From: SMYC01 sp965197495
Lineage (GTDB): Bacteria > Acidobacteriota > Vicinamibacteria > Marinacidobacterales > SMYC01
Assembly (NCBI GenBank): GCA_965197495.1
Contig: OZ240210.1
Location: 5,456,001 to 5,520,000 of the forward strand
Direction of reading: 5' to 3'
Length of the DNA: 64,000 bases
Numbering within the stretch: position 1 is the stretch's first letter; every line of letters starts with the position of its first letter. The notes below the pieces were generated by a model, which saw nothing but the letters and a program-made list of their open reading frames with translations, was not told the DNA's origin and searched no databases. The translations under genes and the position numbers were made by a program. Positions 18,429 to 27,491 of this stretch are shown piece after piece.

Positions 18429-18626
18429 CGCGTCCTCCTTAACTGTAAGGCTGCCTAGGGAGCGCATTTTCTCCCCACTCGCGACGGAAGGCAAGTCTTG
18501 CCCTATTTATCGAACGACGGATCTTTCCGCGTCAAACACTCGACAACAGAACGGGTGTCGTCTAGTCTCTGTACCGTGGAGCTCGAGCCTCGAGCTTTGA
18601 TCGCCGCGGAGTAAAGGAGAGACCTC

Positions 18627-19652
18627 ATGACCCAGGTAACGTCAGCGAAAGGCGCACATCTCGTGGGTAGCGTTCCACTCGAAAGCGTTGAGGCGGTCTT
18701 CCTGACCTCGGTACGAGAGCTCGGCGGACATCTCGAACGGCTCCCGGACGGCGAGCTGCGCGCGCGCTCGATCTGGATCGCGTGGCAGCGCGATGTCTTT
18801 TCGAAGCTCGACGGCTTCGACGAGGTCCCGCCCGCTCTCGGCTCCTATGTATCGAGACCATTACTCCGGGCGCGTCCGAACGTGACGGCGGCGGACTTGA
18901 GCCTGGGGCCGCTCGGCTACGCTCAGGCAGCCAAGGAGTCCTACGCGGTCTTCGAGCGTCTCAAGAAGGCGGGAGAGTTGCCCGAGCCCCTCCACTTCCA
19001 AGTCGGTCTCCCCACTCCGATGGAGCCCGTCATTGGCATGTTCACCGTCGAATCGCAGTCGGTGATTGCTCCCGTCTACGAACGAAGTCTTCTCCGAGAG
19101 CTCGACAAGATTCTCGAGGCCATCCCCCACGAGCAGCTCGCGATTCAGTTCGAAACGGTTTACCTGCTCGGCGTCCTCGAAGGTGTTTGGAAGACGGGTA
19201 TCGAGAAGAGCTCGATTCCGGCGAGAATCGCAGCACTCGCCGACCTCGTCCCCAACACCGTCCCCGTCGGCTATCACCTATGTTACGGAGGTTCCGGCCA
19301 CCGCCATTTCAAGCAACCGGAGAGCACGCGCATCATGGTGGACGTGGCAAACGGGATTCTCGAAAGCGCCGGCCGAAGCATCGACTGGTTTCACATGCCC
19401 GTGCCTAAGAACCGCACCGACGACGCTTACTTCGAGCCGCTTTCTGAGCTCCGTCGCCCCGAAACGACGGCGCTCTATCTCGGCCTCGTGCACGCCACCG
19501 ACGGCGAAGTCGGTAGCCGCGCGAGGATCGCTACTGCATCCCGCCATACGCAACGATTCGGAGTGGCCACCGAGTGCGGGTTGGGGAGGCGCCCGCCAGA
19601 GACCATTCCGGAGCTTTTGCGCATTCATGAGAGCGTTTCGGCTGCTGTTTGA
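18627..19652 (+). CDS. MetE-like (cobalamin-independent methionine synthase C-terminal family) protein
   Basis: 341 residues with a good ribosome site (AAAGGAGAG) before ATG 18627. The TIM barrel is related to the UROD/MetE C-terminal superfamily. It keeps a His-x-Cys zinc motif in GYHLCYGGSGH and a later Cys in ATECGLGRRP, the ligands MetE uses to bind zinc and activate thiols. It lacks the MetE N-terminal half, so it is probably a methyl-transfer enzyme with a different donor or a corrinoid-partner-like protein. The substrate is unknown. Intact. Confidence 0.75.
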   Translation: MTQVTSAKGAHLVGSVPLESVEAVFLTSVRELGGHLERLPDGELRARSIWIAWQRDVFSKLDGFDEVPPALGSYVSRPLLRARPNVTAADLSLGPLGYAQAAKESYAVFERLKKAGELPEPLHFQVGLPTPMEPVIGMFTVESQSVIAPVYERSLLRELDKILEAIPHEQLAIQFETVYLLGVLEGVWKTGIEKSSIPARIAALADLVPNTVPVGYHLCYGGSGHRHFKQPESTRIMVDVANGILESAGRSIDWFHMPVPKNRTDDAYFEPLSELRRPETTALYLGLVHATDGEVGSRARIATASRHTQRFGVATECGLGRRPPETIPELLRIHESVSAAV

Positions 19653-19765
19653 TACGAACGCACGCTCGAGATCGCAACGAGAGCCGGCCAGGACTCCGAG
19701 TGCAACCCCTCGAGCGCTCTGGGAATCTGCCGGGGCGCTGCATCCGTTTCTTTGACCAGACGTCC

Positions 19766-20737
19766 TCACAACCAATTGCGACGTCTGAAGAAGATGTAAA
19801 GCGCCGAGCACGCCAAAGCCATAAACCCCAGCACCGCAGGATATCCAAACGTGGACTTGAGCTCCGGCATGTTCTTGAAGTTCATCCCGTAAATACCGGC
19901 AATCATCGTCGGCACCACCGCAATCGCCACCCAGGCCGAGATCCGGCGCATGTCCTCGTTTTGCCGCACGCTTACCTGTGTCAGGTTCGCTTCGAGAACG
20001 CTTGTCAAGAGATCGCTGAAGCCTTCGACCTGCTCGTTGACCCGCAACAAATGATCGTAGACGTCACGGAAGTACTCCTGCACATCCTCGTGCACATGAG
20101 GCATGGTCCCCGCCGCTAAGTGGTTGAGCGGGTTCAACAGGGGTGCGGTCGCCCGGCGAAACTCGATCACCTCGCGTTTCAGATAATAGATGCGCTCGGT
20201 CGGGTTGGTCCGCTCGCTCGAAAAAACGGCTTCTTCTACTTGGTCGATGTCTTGCTCGAGACCGTCCACGACCGGCCCGTAGTCGTCCACGACCTGATCC
20301 ACGATGGTATGGAGGACCGCACTAGGTCCGAGAGCAAGAAACTCCGGTCGGGCCTCGAGCGATCGACGCGCTTCTTGGAGCCCGCCCGTGTCCCCGTGTC
20401 GCACCACCACGATGAACCCGAGCCCGAGGAAGATCAGTATCTCTCCGAGTTCGACGACCTCTTTGATGTCGACGTAGCGCGCAGGCTTCAAGACAAGCAG
20501 CGCCGAATCGTCGTAACTCTCGAGCTTCGGCCGCTGATGCGCCTTGATCGCATCCTCGACTGCCAACTCATGGAGGTCGAACTCACGACGCACCTCTTCG
20601 AATTCGTCGCGCGACGGCTCGTGGAGCCCAATCCACACGAAGGCGTCGTCGTCGCGACTTTGCCGGAAGGCTGCCTCTGGCGTGAACTTCCCCGACAACC
20701 GCCGTCCTTCCTTATATACTGCGCAATCGACGATCAT
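19766..20737 (-). CDS. corA: CorA-family magnesium/cobalt transporter
   Basis: 323 residues. The long N-terminal cytoplasmic domain with its stalk helix is followed by two C-terminal membrane segments (AWVAIAVVPTMIAGIYGMNF and YPAVLGFMALACSALYIFF). The selectivity signature YGMNF lies between them, and the basic tail FFRRRNWL is typical. It forms a pentameric divalent-cation channel gated by intracellular magnesium. No damage seen. It stands alone, convergent with the MetE-like gene. Confidence 0.92.
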   Translation of the reverse strand: MIVDCAVYKEGRRLSGKFTPEAAFRQSRDDDAFVWIGLHEPSRDEFEEVRREFDLHELAVEDAIKAHQRPKLESYDDSALLVLKPARYVDIKEVVELGEILIFLGLGFIVVVRHGDTGGLQEARRSLEARPEFLALGPSAVLHTIVDQVVDDYGPVVDGLEQDIDQVEEAVFSSERTNPTERIYYLKREVIEFRRATAPLLNPLNHLAAGTMPHVHEDVQEYFRDVYDHLLRVNEQVEGFSDLLTSVLEANLTQVSVRQNEDMRRISAWVAIAVVPTMIAGIYGMNFKNMPELKSTFGYPAVLGFMALACSALYIFFRRRNWL

Positions 20738-20799
20738 CGCTCTCTCACTCGGCAGGTGATGGTATCACCGGGAGATTGGAAAACTTGAGCCGGGGAAGA

Positions 20800-20925
20800 G
20801 TTGTGCCACCTCACTTTGCAAAACCAACACGTTGCGCAGGTCGCCCTCGTAGCTTTCCGCCCACAAAGCTTCGCCGGTTTCCGGATGGATGAGTTGCGCC
20901 ATGACGGTCGCTGCCGCTGCTCACT
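20800..20925 (-). pseudogene. fragment of a CadC/TPR-type regulator
   Basis: Minus-strand stretch reading MAQLIHPETGEALWAESYEG then DLRNVLVLQSEVAQ, the characteristic segment between the DNA-binding/cyclase part and the TPR repeats of CadC-like or adenylate-cyclase-like regulators (ATGExLWAExYxRDLxDVLxLQ). Nothing of the rest is present. Its join to the broken dctM at about 20930 marks a deletion. Confidence 0.5.
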
Positions 20926-21880
20926 CGAAATGTGGCTGCAGGGCTTCCGCCGAGTAGCGCGAAAGATTCACCGACGAATTGCGGGATGCGCTCGTAGGAG
21001 AGCATCCATGAAAAAGCCACCGAGGTTCCCACGAGGAGCATCACGATGGATGTCGTGACCGAGGCATCGACAAGAATTTTGGGGACGTCCCGAAGCGTGA
21101 CCTCCCGATAGACGGGCACCCCGAGCACGAAGCTGTAGACCACCGCGATGGCGCCGGCTTCGGTTGCGGTGAAGTAGCCGCCGACGATCCCGCCCATGAC
21201 GAGCACGACAAGAAACAAGCTCGGAAGCGCGGCGAGAAAGCGCCGGAAGATCTCGCCCGGGGCGACCGGGGCGTCTACGGGATAGCCGCGCTTTTTGGCG
21301 ATGAATTCCGCCACCGCCATGAGTGCTATGCCCACGAGGAGTCCGGGGAGATAGCCCGCAACGAACAGGGCGGCGATGGAGACCCCGCCGCTCGCGAGCG
21401 CATAGACGATGAGAATGTTGCTCGGGGGGATGATGAGGCTCGTGGTCGCCGAGCTCACGTTGACCGCGGCGCTGAAGCTCGTGTCGTAGCCTTGCTCTCG
21501 CATGCGCGGGATCATGAAACCACCGACGGCCGCGACGGCCGCGGCTGCCGATCCTGAGATGGCGCCAAAGAGCATGCCCGCGACGATGTTCACGTAAGCG
21601 AGCCCTCCCGGGAACATCCCGACGAGCGCCCGCGCCAGATCGACGAGTCGCCGCGGTTCATGAGCTGTCCGGACAGGATAAAGAACGGGATCGCGAGAAG
21701 GGTGAAGCGATCGAGTCCGGTGGCGATGCGCTGGGCTATGGTGACGCTCGCGGTCTCGAGGCCCATCGTGAACAAGAGAGTGACGAGCGCCGAAAGAGCG
21801 ATCCCCACCGCGATGGGCACGCCGAGCGCGAGTAGAGCGACGAAGGCGCCCAGCATTAATAATGTATGTGCGGGATCCAT
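20926..21880 (-). pseudogene. dctM: TRAP transporter large permease DctM, frameshifted and truncated
   Basis: Starts at 21880, seven bases after dctQ ends. The first frame holds the N-terminal membrane segments (MLGAFVALLALGVPIAVGIAL, LDRFTLLAIPFFILSGQLMN). It shifts near 21653, and the rest continues in another frame (LVDLARALVGMFPGGLAYVN, GAISGSAAAAVAAVGGFMIP, SSATTSLIIPPSNILIVYAL). The end after ESFALLGGSPAA is lost, so about 80 of about 430 residues are missing. With two lesions the TRAP system here is presumably dead. Confidence 0.85.
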
Positions 21881-21886
21881 CGCGGG

Positions 21887-22327
21887 CTAGCGCGTTCTCT
21901 CGCGGAAGTCGATGACCGTGTAGAAGAGGATGAGCAAGCCTGAGAGAGGGAGCACGACATAGACGTAGCCGCGTTGGATCTGAAGCGCTGCGGATGTTTG
22001 TCCGAGCGCGAGCGTGACGTCGACGAGCCGCCACCCACCGGCGATGAGAACAAGAATCGCGAACATGGCCACCGCCGCGTGGACGACAGCGTCGAGCTTC
22101 GGGCCTCGCGGGAGGAGGTCTATGGCGAGGTGGGCCCGTTGGCCGAAGCCGTAGCTTGCGCCGAGCAGGGCTAGCCAAACGAGCCCAAAGCGGACGAGCT
22201 CTTCCGTGACCGAGCTCGGTTGGCGCAATAGAAACCGCGTCAACACCTGCCACGAGACGACGAGCACCATCCCGCCGAGGATCGCGGCGAGGGCTCCTTC
22301 GAGGAGGCGGTCGACGATCGCCTTCAT
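21887..22327 (-). CDS. dctQ: TRAP transporter small permease DctQ
   Basis: 146 residues with four hydrophobic segments, e.g. AILGGMVLVVSWQVLTRF, GLVWLALLGASYGFGQ, AVAMFAILVLIAGGW and VLPLSGLLILFYTVIDF. The R-F-L-L-R-Q-P-S and fEE-like SSVTEELVRFGLVWL regions are characteristic of DctQ. It starts directly after the dctP stop and is followed closely by dctM. It would dock the large permease, which is broken. Confidence 0.85.
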   Translation of the reverse strand: MKAIVDRLLEGALAAILGGMVLVVSWQVLTRFLLRQPSSVTEELVRFGLVWLALLGASYGFGQRAHLAIDLLPRGPKLDAVVHAAVAMFAILVLIAGGWRLVDVTLALGQTSAALQIQRGYVYVVLPLSGLLILFYTVIDFRERTR

Positions 22328-23287
22328 TTATTCGAGCTCGCGGATCTCGCGGACGAGCTCGAGGAGCTCGGGATAATGCGCGTAGACCTCCTCGACAGCT
22401 TCCACGAACGGCGTCTTGTCGGGCGTAACGATCGTCACCCCCGCGGCGCGGACGGCGTCGAGAGCTTTCTGTGTCGCCTCGCGCCAGAGCTCGAGCTGGA
22501 GGGCGGCTGAAGCTCGAGCGGCTTCGGTGACGGCGGCGCGCTCTTTTTCGGAGAGCTCGTCCCACAATCCGCGGCTAATGAGAAGCACGTCCGGGGTCGC
22601 GGTGTGCTCGTCGAGCGAGTAGTACTTCGCGACTTCGTAATGTCCCAAGAGATGGAAGCTCGGCGGGTTGTTCTCGGCACCGTCCACGACTCCTTGTTGC
22701 AGGGCGGTGTAGAGCTCGCCCCACGCGATGGGCGTCGCCGCGCCCCCGAGCGCACGAACCGTCCTCATCGAAAGCGTGCTTTCTTGAGTACGGATCTTGA
22801 GGCCAACGAGATCGGTAGGGCTTTCGATGGGCTTCGTCTTGGAGTAGAAGCTGCGGCTTCCCGCGTCGTAATAGGTGAGGCCCCGAAGCCCCTGTTTTTC
22901 ACCCACCCGGAGAAGCCGCGCGCCAATCTCTCCGTGGAAGACGCGCTGGCGGTGCGCTTCATCGCGGAAGAGGTAGGGCATGCTGAAAACGGCATAGGCC
23001 GGGACAAAATTTTCGAGCACGCTCGCCGAGACTTTCGTCATGCCGACCGCGCCGAGCTGGAGAAGCTCCAGGCTCTCCCGCTCGGTTCCGAGCTGCTCTG
23101 CAGGATGGATGTCGACCCGGAGCTTTCCGCCCGAGCGCACGTTGACCCGCTCGGCGAAAAACTCCATCGCGGCGTGCACCGGGTGGCTCGTGGGAAGCCC
23201 ATGCGCGAGCTTGATGACCCGCACGCTCTCTCGCTCGGCGCAGCAGATCGCCGTCAGGAGCATTACAAGAGCAACAAAGCGGGCCAT
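22328..23287 (-). CDS. dctP: TRAP transporter substrate-binding protein DctP
   Basis: 319 residues. The lipoprotein-type signal MARFVALVMLLTAICC suggests membrane anchoring. Family motifs are clear: KLAHGLPTSHPVHAAMEFF, GLKIRTQES, PIAWGELYTALQQGVVDGAE and NNPPSFHLLGHYEVAKYYSL. DctP proteins bind organic acids through a conserved Arg, here R in LKIRTQES. The gene lies in a tight operon behind a galacturonokinase-like kinase and a nucleotidyltransferase, so a uronate or other acidic sugar is a reasonable ligand guess. Confidence 0.88.
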   Translation of the reverse strand: MARFVALVMLLTAICCAERESVRVIKLAHGLPTSHPVHAAMEFFAERVNVRSGGKLRVDIHPAEQLGTERESLELLQLGAVGMTKVSASVLENFVPAYAVFSMPYLFRDEAHRQRVFHGEIGARLLRVGEKQGLRGLTYYDAGSRSFYSKTKPIESPTDLVGLKIRTQESTLSMRTVRALGGAATPIAWGELYTALQQGVVDGAENNPPSFHLLGHYEVAKYYSLDEHTATPDVLLISRGLWDELSEKERAAVTEAARASAALQLELWREATQKALDAVRAAGVTIVTPDKTPFVEAVEEVYAHYPELLELVREIRELE

Positions 23288-23296
23288 GCGCGTCCT

Positions 23297-23986
23297 TTAC
23301 CGCTCCGCAACTTCGACTCTCAAGGTCACCGTGGCGCGCACTTCGACGGATCCGGGCTCGACGGGTGTTTGTGCTCGTCCCACTTCGGCTTGCATCATCG
23401 TGGCCGCCGCATAAGGCCTTACCACTACGGGCTCGCCTTCGGTCACGGACAAGACGCGTACGATGTCGAGGCCGAGCGCTCTGGCGAGGGCCTCCGCCCG
23501 AGCGCGGGCCTTGAGCGCGGCGTCCGCGAGCGCTTGTAGCCTTAGCGATTCTTCGTCGTCGACCGTGAACTGCAATCGTCGCACGTTGGTCGTCCCTGCG
23601 CCTGTTGCTGCGTCGATCACTTTGGCCGCGTCGTCGATAGCAATTTTCGTCACGCGAATCATGTTCGAAGCCGTGTAGCTCGCGATCGTTGCCTCGCTGC
23701 CGTCACGGGGCCGGGTATAGTTCGGCCGCAAGGAGTAGGACTGTGTTTCTATCTCCCCGTCCGGGCCAAGAGCTTCGCGCACGGCGGCTATGACGGCCTC
23801 GAGCTTCTCCGCGTTCGCGTCTGCGGCCTCTTTGGCCGTCGCCGCTTGTGTGACCACGCCGAGATCGATCTCGGCGCGCTCCGGCTCGGCGCGCACCGTC
23901 GCCGTGCCCGTGACACGAATCTCGGGTGGCGCGGCCTGCTGCGGCTGCGTAGTCACGAGAGCGAGGGCTATGTAAAACAGATGCAT
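23297..23986 (-). CDS. SIMPL-domain (DUF541) periplasmic protein
   Basis: 229 residues. A signal peptide (MHLFYIALALVTTQPQQAA) is followed by the SIMPL domain: IRVTGTATVRAEPERAEIDL, YTASNMIRVTK, GTTNVRRLQFTVDD and the C-terminal VEVRATVTLRVEV. SIMPL proteins are oligomeric periplasmic proteins linked to stress and cell-envelope maintenance. It starts one base after the nucleotidyltransferase stop and ends nine bases before dctP, an unusual partner for a sugar uptake operon. Confidence 0.82.
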   Translation of the reverse strand: MHLFYIALALVTTQPQQAAPPEIRVTGTATVRAEPERAEIDLGVVTQAATAKEAADANAEKLEAVIAAVREALGPDGEIETQSYSLRPNYTRPRDGSEATIASYTASNMIRVTKIAIDDAAKVIDAATGAGTTNVRRLQFTVDDEESLRLQALADAALKARARAEALARALGLDIVRVLSVTEGEPVVVRPYAAATMMQAEVGRAQTPVEPGSVEVRATVTLRVEVAER

Positions 23987-23987
23987 T

Positions 23988-24731
23988 CTAGACTCCGTTC
24001 TTCATCCAGTTAGCGGCGCTAGCGTATCCGTCTAAATCGCCCACGTCGAGGCGGCTTCCTTGCATCTCGTGGGTGTAGACGGAAGATCGCTCCGCCAGCC
24101 AGCCGATGAAGCCGCCAAGCGCATCGGCGCGCGGATACTCCGCGATGTAGGCGCCGAGCGCTTCGATAGCTTCGGGCTCCAAAATGTAGAGAGCCGGGCA
24201 AGCCCACGGCGTGGGCGGCTCATCCGGTTTCTCCCAAAGCTTCACGATCCGGCCGTTGTCGGCGTTGATTTCCGCAATGCCCGTCTGGCGGCATTTATCG
24301 ATAGACGACTCACGGTAGCGCAAGTCGAGCGTGCGCGGCTTTCTGTGATAGTCGTCGAAGAAAGCGTCGAACGCCATCCGAAACAGATTGTCGCCTGCGG
24401 CGACGAGCGCGGGTCCATCAGGTCCATCAGATGAAGACACGCGGAGCGCAAGCGCCAAGTCCTGCACGGCACCGAGGCGCGTTTCGTTCGTCGTGGCGCC
24501 GTCGTCGAGGGCGCCTACATTGATATTGGCCCGTCTGCCCGCCCACGTGACGAACGCATCGTAGAAACGACGGTTGCTCACGACGACGAAACCATCCACG
24601 TGCGCGGCGAGCTGATCGACAAGATATTCGACGATAGGTTTTCCTGCGACGGGGAGTAGAGTCTTGGCGCGATCTTTCGTCAGCGGGTAGAGCCTCGTGC
24701 CGAAGCCGGCGCACAAGATAATTGCCTTCAT
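23988..24731 (-). CDS. sugar-phosphate nucleotidyltransferase
   Basis: 247 residues from ATG 24731. The NTP-transferase fold is clear from MKAIILCAGFGTRLYPLTKD, with the GxGTRLxPLTxxxxK nucleotide-binding loop and KTLLPVAGKPIVEYL. Further motifs are VVSNRRFYDAF and the GDN metal site in ALVAAGDNLFRM. It begins five bases after the galacturonokinase-like gene. I infer it converts that kinase's sugar-1-phosphate to a nucleotide sugar. It is shorter than GlmU or RmlA types and lacks an acyltransferase tail. Confidence 0.82.
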   Translation of the reverse strand: MKAIILCAGFGTRLYPLTKDRAKTLLPVAGKPIVEYLVDQLAAHVDGFVVVSNRRFYDAFVTWAGRRANINVGALDDGATTNETRLGAVQDLALALRVSSSDGPDGPALVAAGDNLFRMAFDAFFDDYHRKPRTLDLRYRESSIDKCRQTGIAEINADNGRIVKLWEKPDEPPTPWACPALYILEPEAIEALGAYIAEYPRADALGGFIGWLAERSSVYTHEMQGSRLDVGDLDGYASAANWMKNGV

Positions 24732-24736
24732 TGCCT

Positions 24737-25861
24737 TCACTGAATACGGACCCCGTCGTCGCTGTCGAGAAGGAATACACGTGCGGGCGGACGTGCGTCC
24801 ATCGCTTGCTCGACCGAGCGGCGTATGTCTTCGTCGCGCGTTCCGTCCACGAGCGCTATGACGCATCCGCCGAAGCCCGCACCGCTGAACCGCGATCCGT
24901 ACACGCCTTCGGTGTCGAGAAGAATCTGCTGGAGCTCGATGAGCTCCGGCGAGCCGGCTTCCCAATTCTGAATCGAGCTCTCGCACGACGCGTTCATCAG
25001 CGCGCCGAACTCCGCGAGATCGCCTCGACGCCAAAGCTCAGCGCCCCGCCGGACGCGTGCCCGCTCCGTGAAGAAATGGCGTGCGCGCCTCGCCGGTGCG
25101 CCTTCGAGCTTGGTGCGGTGCTCGTCGAACTGTGCGTCGGTGAAGTCGTGCAGCCCGCGCGCGCCCTCGAGCCCTGTTTCGGCGGCGAGCGACTCGACCG
25201 CTTCGAAACATTCCTCCACGCGGCGGTTGTAGCCGGTCGCGGCGAGGTTTCGCGTAGTGCCGGTAAACGCGACGAGGATACGCCACGCGGGCGCCCCGTC
25301 CCCGAGCGGCAGCGCCTCCCAACGGATTTTGCGGGAGTCGATCCAAAGAAGATGATCGCGCTCTGCGCCGACGATGGCGGCGGGGTCGAGGATGCCGACT
25401 TTCACGCCGACGAACTCGCGCTCCGCCGCGGCCGCGAGCTCGACCTTTTCTTTCGCCGTTAGCTCGAGCCCGTTCGCATCGGCGAGGGCTGTGAGATAAG
25501 CGAGTAGCACGGAAGCCGAGGAGCTCAGCCCGCCGCCCGGCAGCGTGCCTTCGACAGTGCCGTCGATGCCGCGTGTCACGCGCTCGCCGAGCGCGAGAGC
25601 TGCCGCGCGGGGGTAGCGTCCCCAATCCGGCTGGTCCGACTGCTCGGCAGGGTTCTGGAGGTCGAAGCGGACCTCGCCAGCAAAGTTGGCGCTCTTGAGA
25701 CGGACTAGATGCGAAGCTGACGGTGAGAACGTGAGCTTTGTGTGGGCGCTGACGGCCATCCCGAGCGTGGGGCCACCTTGGTGGTCGCTATGCGCACCGA
25801 TCGGGCAGATTCGATACGGGGCGAGGACGGTGCGCTTCGAGTCTTGTATGATGTCGCTCAA
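24737..25861 (-). CDS. GHMP kinase, galacturonokinase/galactokinase-like
   Basis: 374 residues. The substrate motif reads APYRICPIGAHSDHQGG rather than the galactokinase GRVNLIGEHTDYNxG. From memory, this variant matches plant galacturonokinase (APYRICPLGAHIDHQGG). The ATP-binding GHMP motif LPGGGLSSSASVLLAY and the C-terminal YGSRFSGAGFGGCVIAL are intact. The likely reaction is ATP-dependent anomeric phosphorylation of a uronic acid or hexose. It heads the operon with the nucleotidyltransferase, SIMPL and TRAP genes. Confidence 0.82.
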   Translation of the reverse strand: MSDIIQDSKRTVLAPYRICPIGAHSDHQGGPTLGMAVSAHTKLTFSPSASHLVRLKSANFAGEVRFDLQNPAEQSDQPDWGRYPRAAALALGERVTRGIDGTVEGTLPGGGLSSSASVLLAYLTALADANGLELTAKEKVELAAAAEREFVGVKVGILDPAAIVGAERDHLLWIDSRKIRWEALPLGDGAPAWRILVAFTGTTRNLAATGYNRRVEECFEAVESLAAETGLEGARGLHDFTDAQFDEHRTKLEGAPARRARHFFTERARVRRGAELWRRGDLAEFGALMNASCESSIQNWEAGSPELIELQQILLDTEGVYGSRFSGAGFGGCVIALVDGTRDEDIRRSVEQAMDARPPARVFLLDSDDGVRIQ

Positions 25862-25870
25862 GGAGCGGCC

Positions 25871-26532
25871 ATGATTTCACGAAGACAGTTTCTTGTCACG
25901 GGGAGTGCCGCGGCGATGCTCGGTCCCAGCTTGGCGGCGAAAACGCGGATCGCGATGGTTGGCACCGGCATCCGCGGTGTCAATATGTGGGGCAAAAACG
26001 TTCAGGAGAACTACAGTGACGTTGTCGAATTCGTCGGGCTCAGCGACATCAATCCTGGGCGGCTCGCCTTCGCGAAGCGCCACATCGGAGCGAGCTGTCC
26101 CACCTTTGTCGATTTCGATGAAATGCTGCGAACGGGGTTCAAGCGAGCTACTCCTGTACGACTTATTCGCCTTACGAGGGCTACCGCATCGCTTTCAACG
26201 GCACGAAAGGCCGCCTCGAGGCGTGGGTCCACGAGCGCCAGCCTTGGCGGCGCGAGAGCTACGACGAGCTACGCGTGACCGACAACTTCGGTGAGACAGA
26301 GCTCATCCGTATCCCGCACAGCTCGGGTGGCCATGGGGGCGGCGACCAAAGGATGCAGGATCACATCTTTCGCGATGCGCAGGGACCCGACCCTTTTCGA
26401 CAGCGCGCAGGTCTGCGCGAAGGTGCTTTGTCCGCGCTCCTCGGGATCGGGGCGCGCAAGAGCGTTCAGTCCGGAGCGCCGGTTCGCATCGCGGATTTGA
26501 CGTCACTGGAACCGAGAAAGGAGACAATATGA
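25871..26532 (+). pseudogene. Gfo/Idh/MocA oxidoreductase with internal deletion
   Basis: The N-terminal part starts ATG 25871 with a twin-arginine-like signal (MISRRQFLVTGSAAAML) and the Rossmann motif RIAMVGTGIRGVN. At about 26130 it jumps, with a frame change, to the C-terminal part (YEGYRIAFNGTKGRLEAW, ETELIRIPHSSGGHGGGDQR, SGAPVRIADL), ending TGA at 26532. Roughly half the protein, including the catalytic EKP and HxxD regions, is missing. The stop overlaps the start of the MBL gene (ATGA), showing they were an operon. Confidence 0.8.
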
Positions 26533-27491
26533 ACCGCGCGCTATTCGTCAGCTTTTTTCTGTCCGCTTCTCTGAGCGTCGCCTCGAAGGACCGTACCGGC
26601 GAGGTCCAGGAGATCGCGCCGGGCGTGTACTTTCATCAGGGCGACATCGAGAAAGGCCACTGCAATCAGGGCTGGGTGATGTTCGAGAACTTCGTGCTCG
26701 TCATTGATGGGAACTACCCGAGCGGGGCCGAGATCGTCGTGAGCAAGATCCGCGCGGTGACTGACAAGCCGATCCGATTCGCCTTCGATACGCATCACCA
26801 CGGCGACCATATGTACGGCAACAAAGTGTGGATGGATGCGGGTGCGATACCGGTGGCGCACGAGGGGGTGATCGAGGAGGCCGAGCGCTACGAGCCCGAG
26901 CGGTGGAACGGTCAGACGCGGGAAGACGTTGCCTCGAGCGAGCTCGTTCTGCCGATCCTCCGCTTTCCCGACAAGCTCGTTTTCGATGACGGAACCCGGC
27001 GGGTCGAGCTTCTTCATCTCGGCGTGAGCCACACGCATGGCGACGGATGGGCCTGGCTTCCCGAAGAGCGCATCCTATTTAGTGGCGATGCGGCCGTGAA
27101 CGGCCCGCATAATTTCGTAGGAGACGGCGACACCCGGGCGTGGCCGGCGACGCTCGAAAAGGCGCAGGCGCTTCGTCCTCGGATCGTGGGGGTGGGACAT
27201 GGACCGCTCGGCGACGGATCAGTGCTCGAAGACCAGAAGTCGTTTTTCGAGACGCTTCACCGGGTGGTGAGTGAGGAGCGCCGCGTCGGGCGCTCCGCGG
27301 CCGACCTTCAAGGGCGGATCGAGAGCTTGCGCGCTCAGGTCGTGTCGAACGAGCGCATCGCGTGCTATGTCGGCCCCAGCTTCGCGGCGCAAATCGAGAA
27401 GGTTTGGATCGAGCAGGGCGGGGAAGCGTTCGAAGCCTCGCCGCTCGAAATGCACCGACTCGAACACAAGGCGCATCATGTCGGCCGATAA
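26529..27491 (+). CDS. metallo-beta-lactamase fold hydrolase
   Basis: 320 residues with a signal peptide (MNRALFVSFFLSASLSVAS) and a good ribosome site (AAAGGAGAC). The binuclear zinc motif THHHGDHMYGN is complete, with a further His in LGVSHTHGDGW, Asp in LFSGDAAVNG and His in VGHGPLGDG. The start IAPGVYFHQGDIEKGHCNQGW resembles quinoprotein-relay/SoxH-type members rather than true beta-lactamases. The substrate is unknown; a phosphodiester or thioester is only a guess. Intact, and overlaps the Sir2 gene by 14 bases. Confidence 0.85.
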   Translation: MNRALFVSFFLSASLSVASKDRTGEVQEIAPGVYFHQGDIEKGHCNQGWVMFENFVLVIDGNYPSGAEIVVSKIRAVTDKPIRFAFDTHHHGDHMYGNKVWMDAGAIPVAHEGVIEEAERYEPERWNGQTREDVASSELVLPILRFPDKLVFDDGTRRVELLHLGVSHTHGDGWAWLPEERILFSGDAAVNGPHNFVGDGDTRAWPATLEKAQALRPRIVGVGHGPLGDGSVLEDQKSFFETLHRVVSEERRVGRSAADLQGRIESLRAQVVSNERIACYVGPSFAAQIEKVWIEQGGEAFEASPLEMHRLEHKAHHVGR

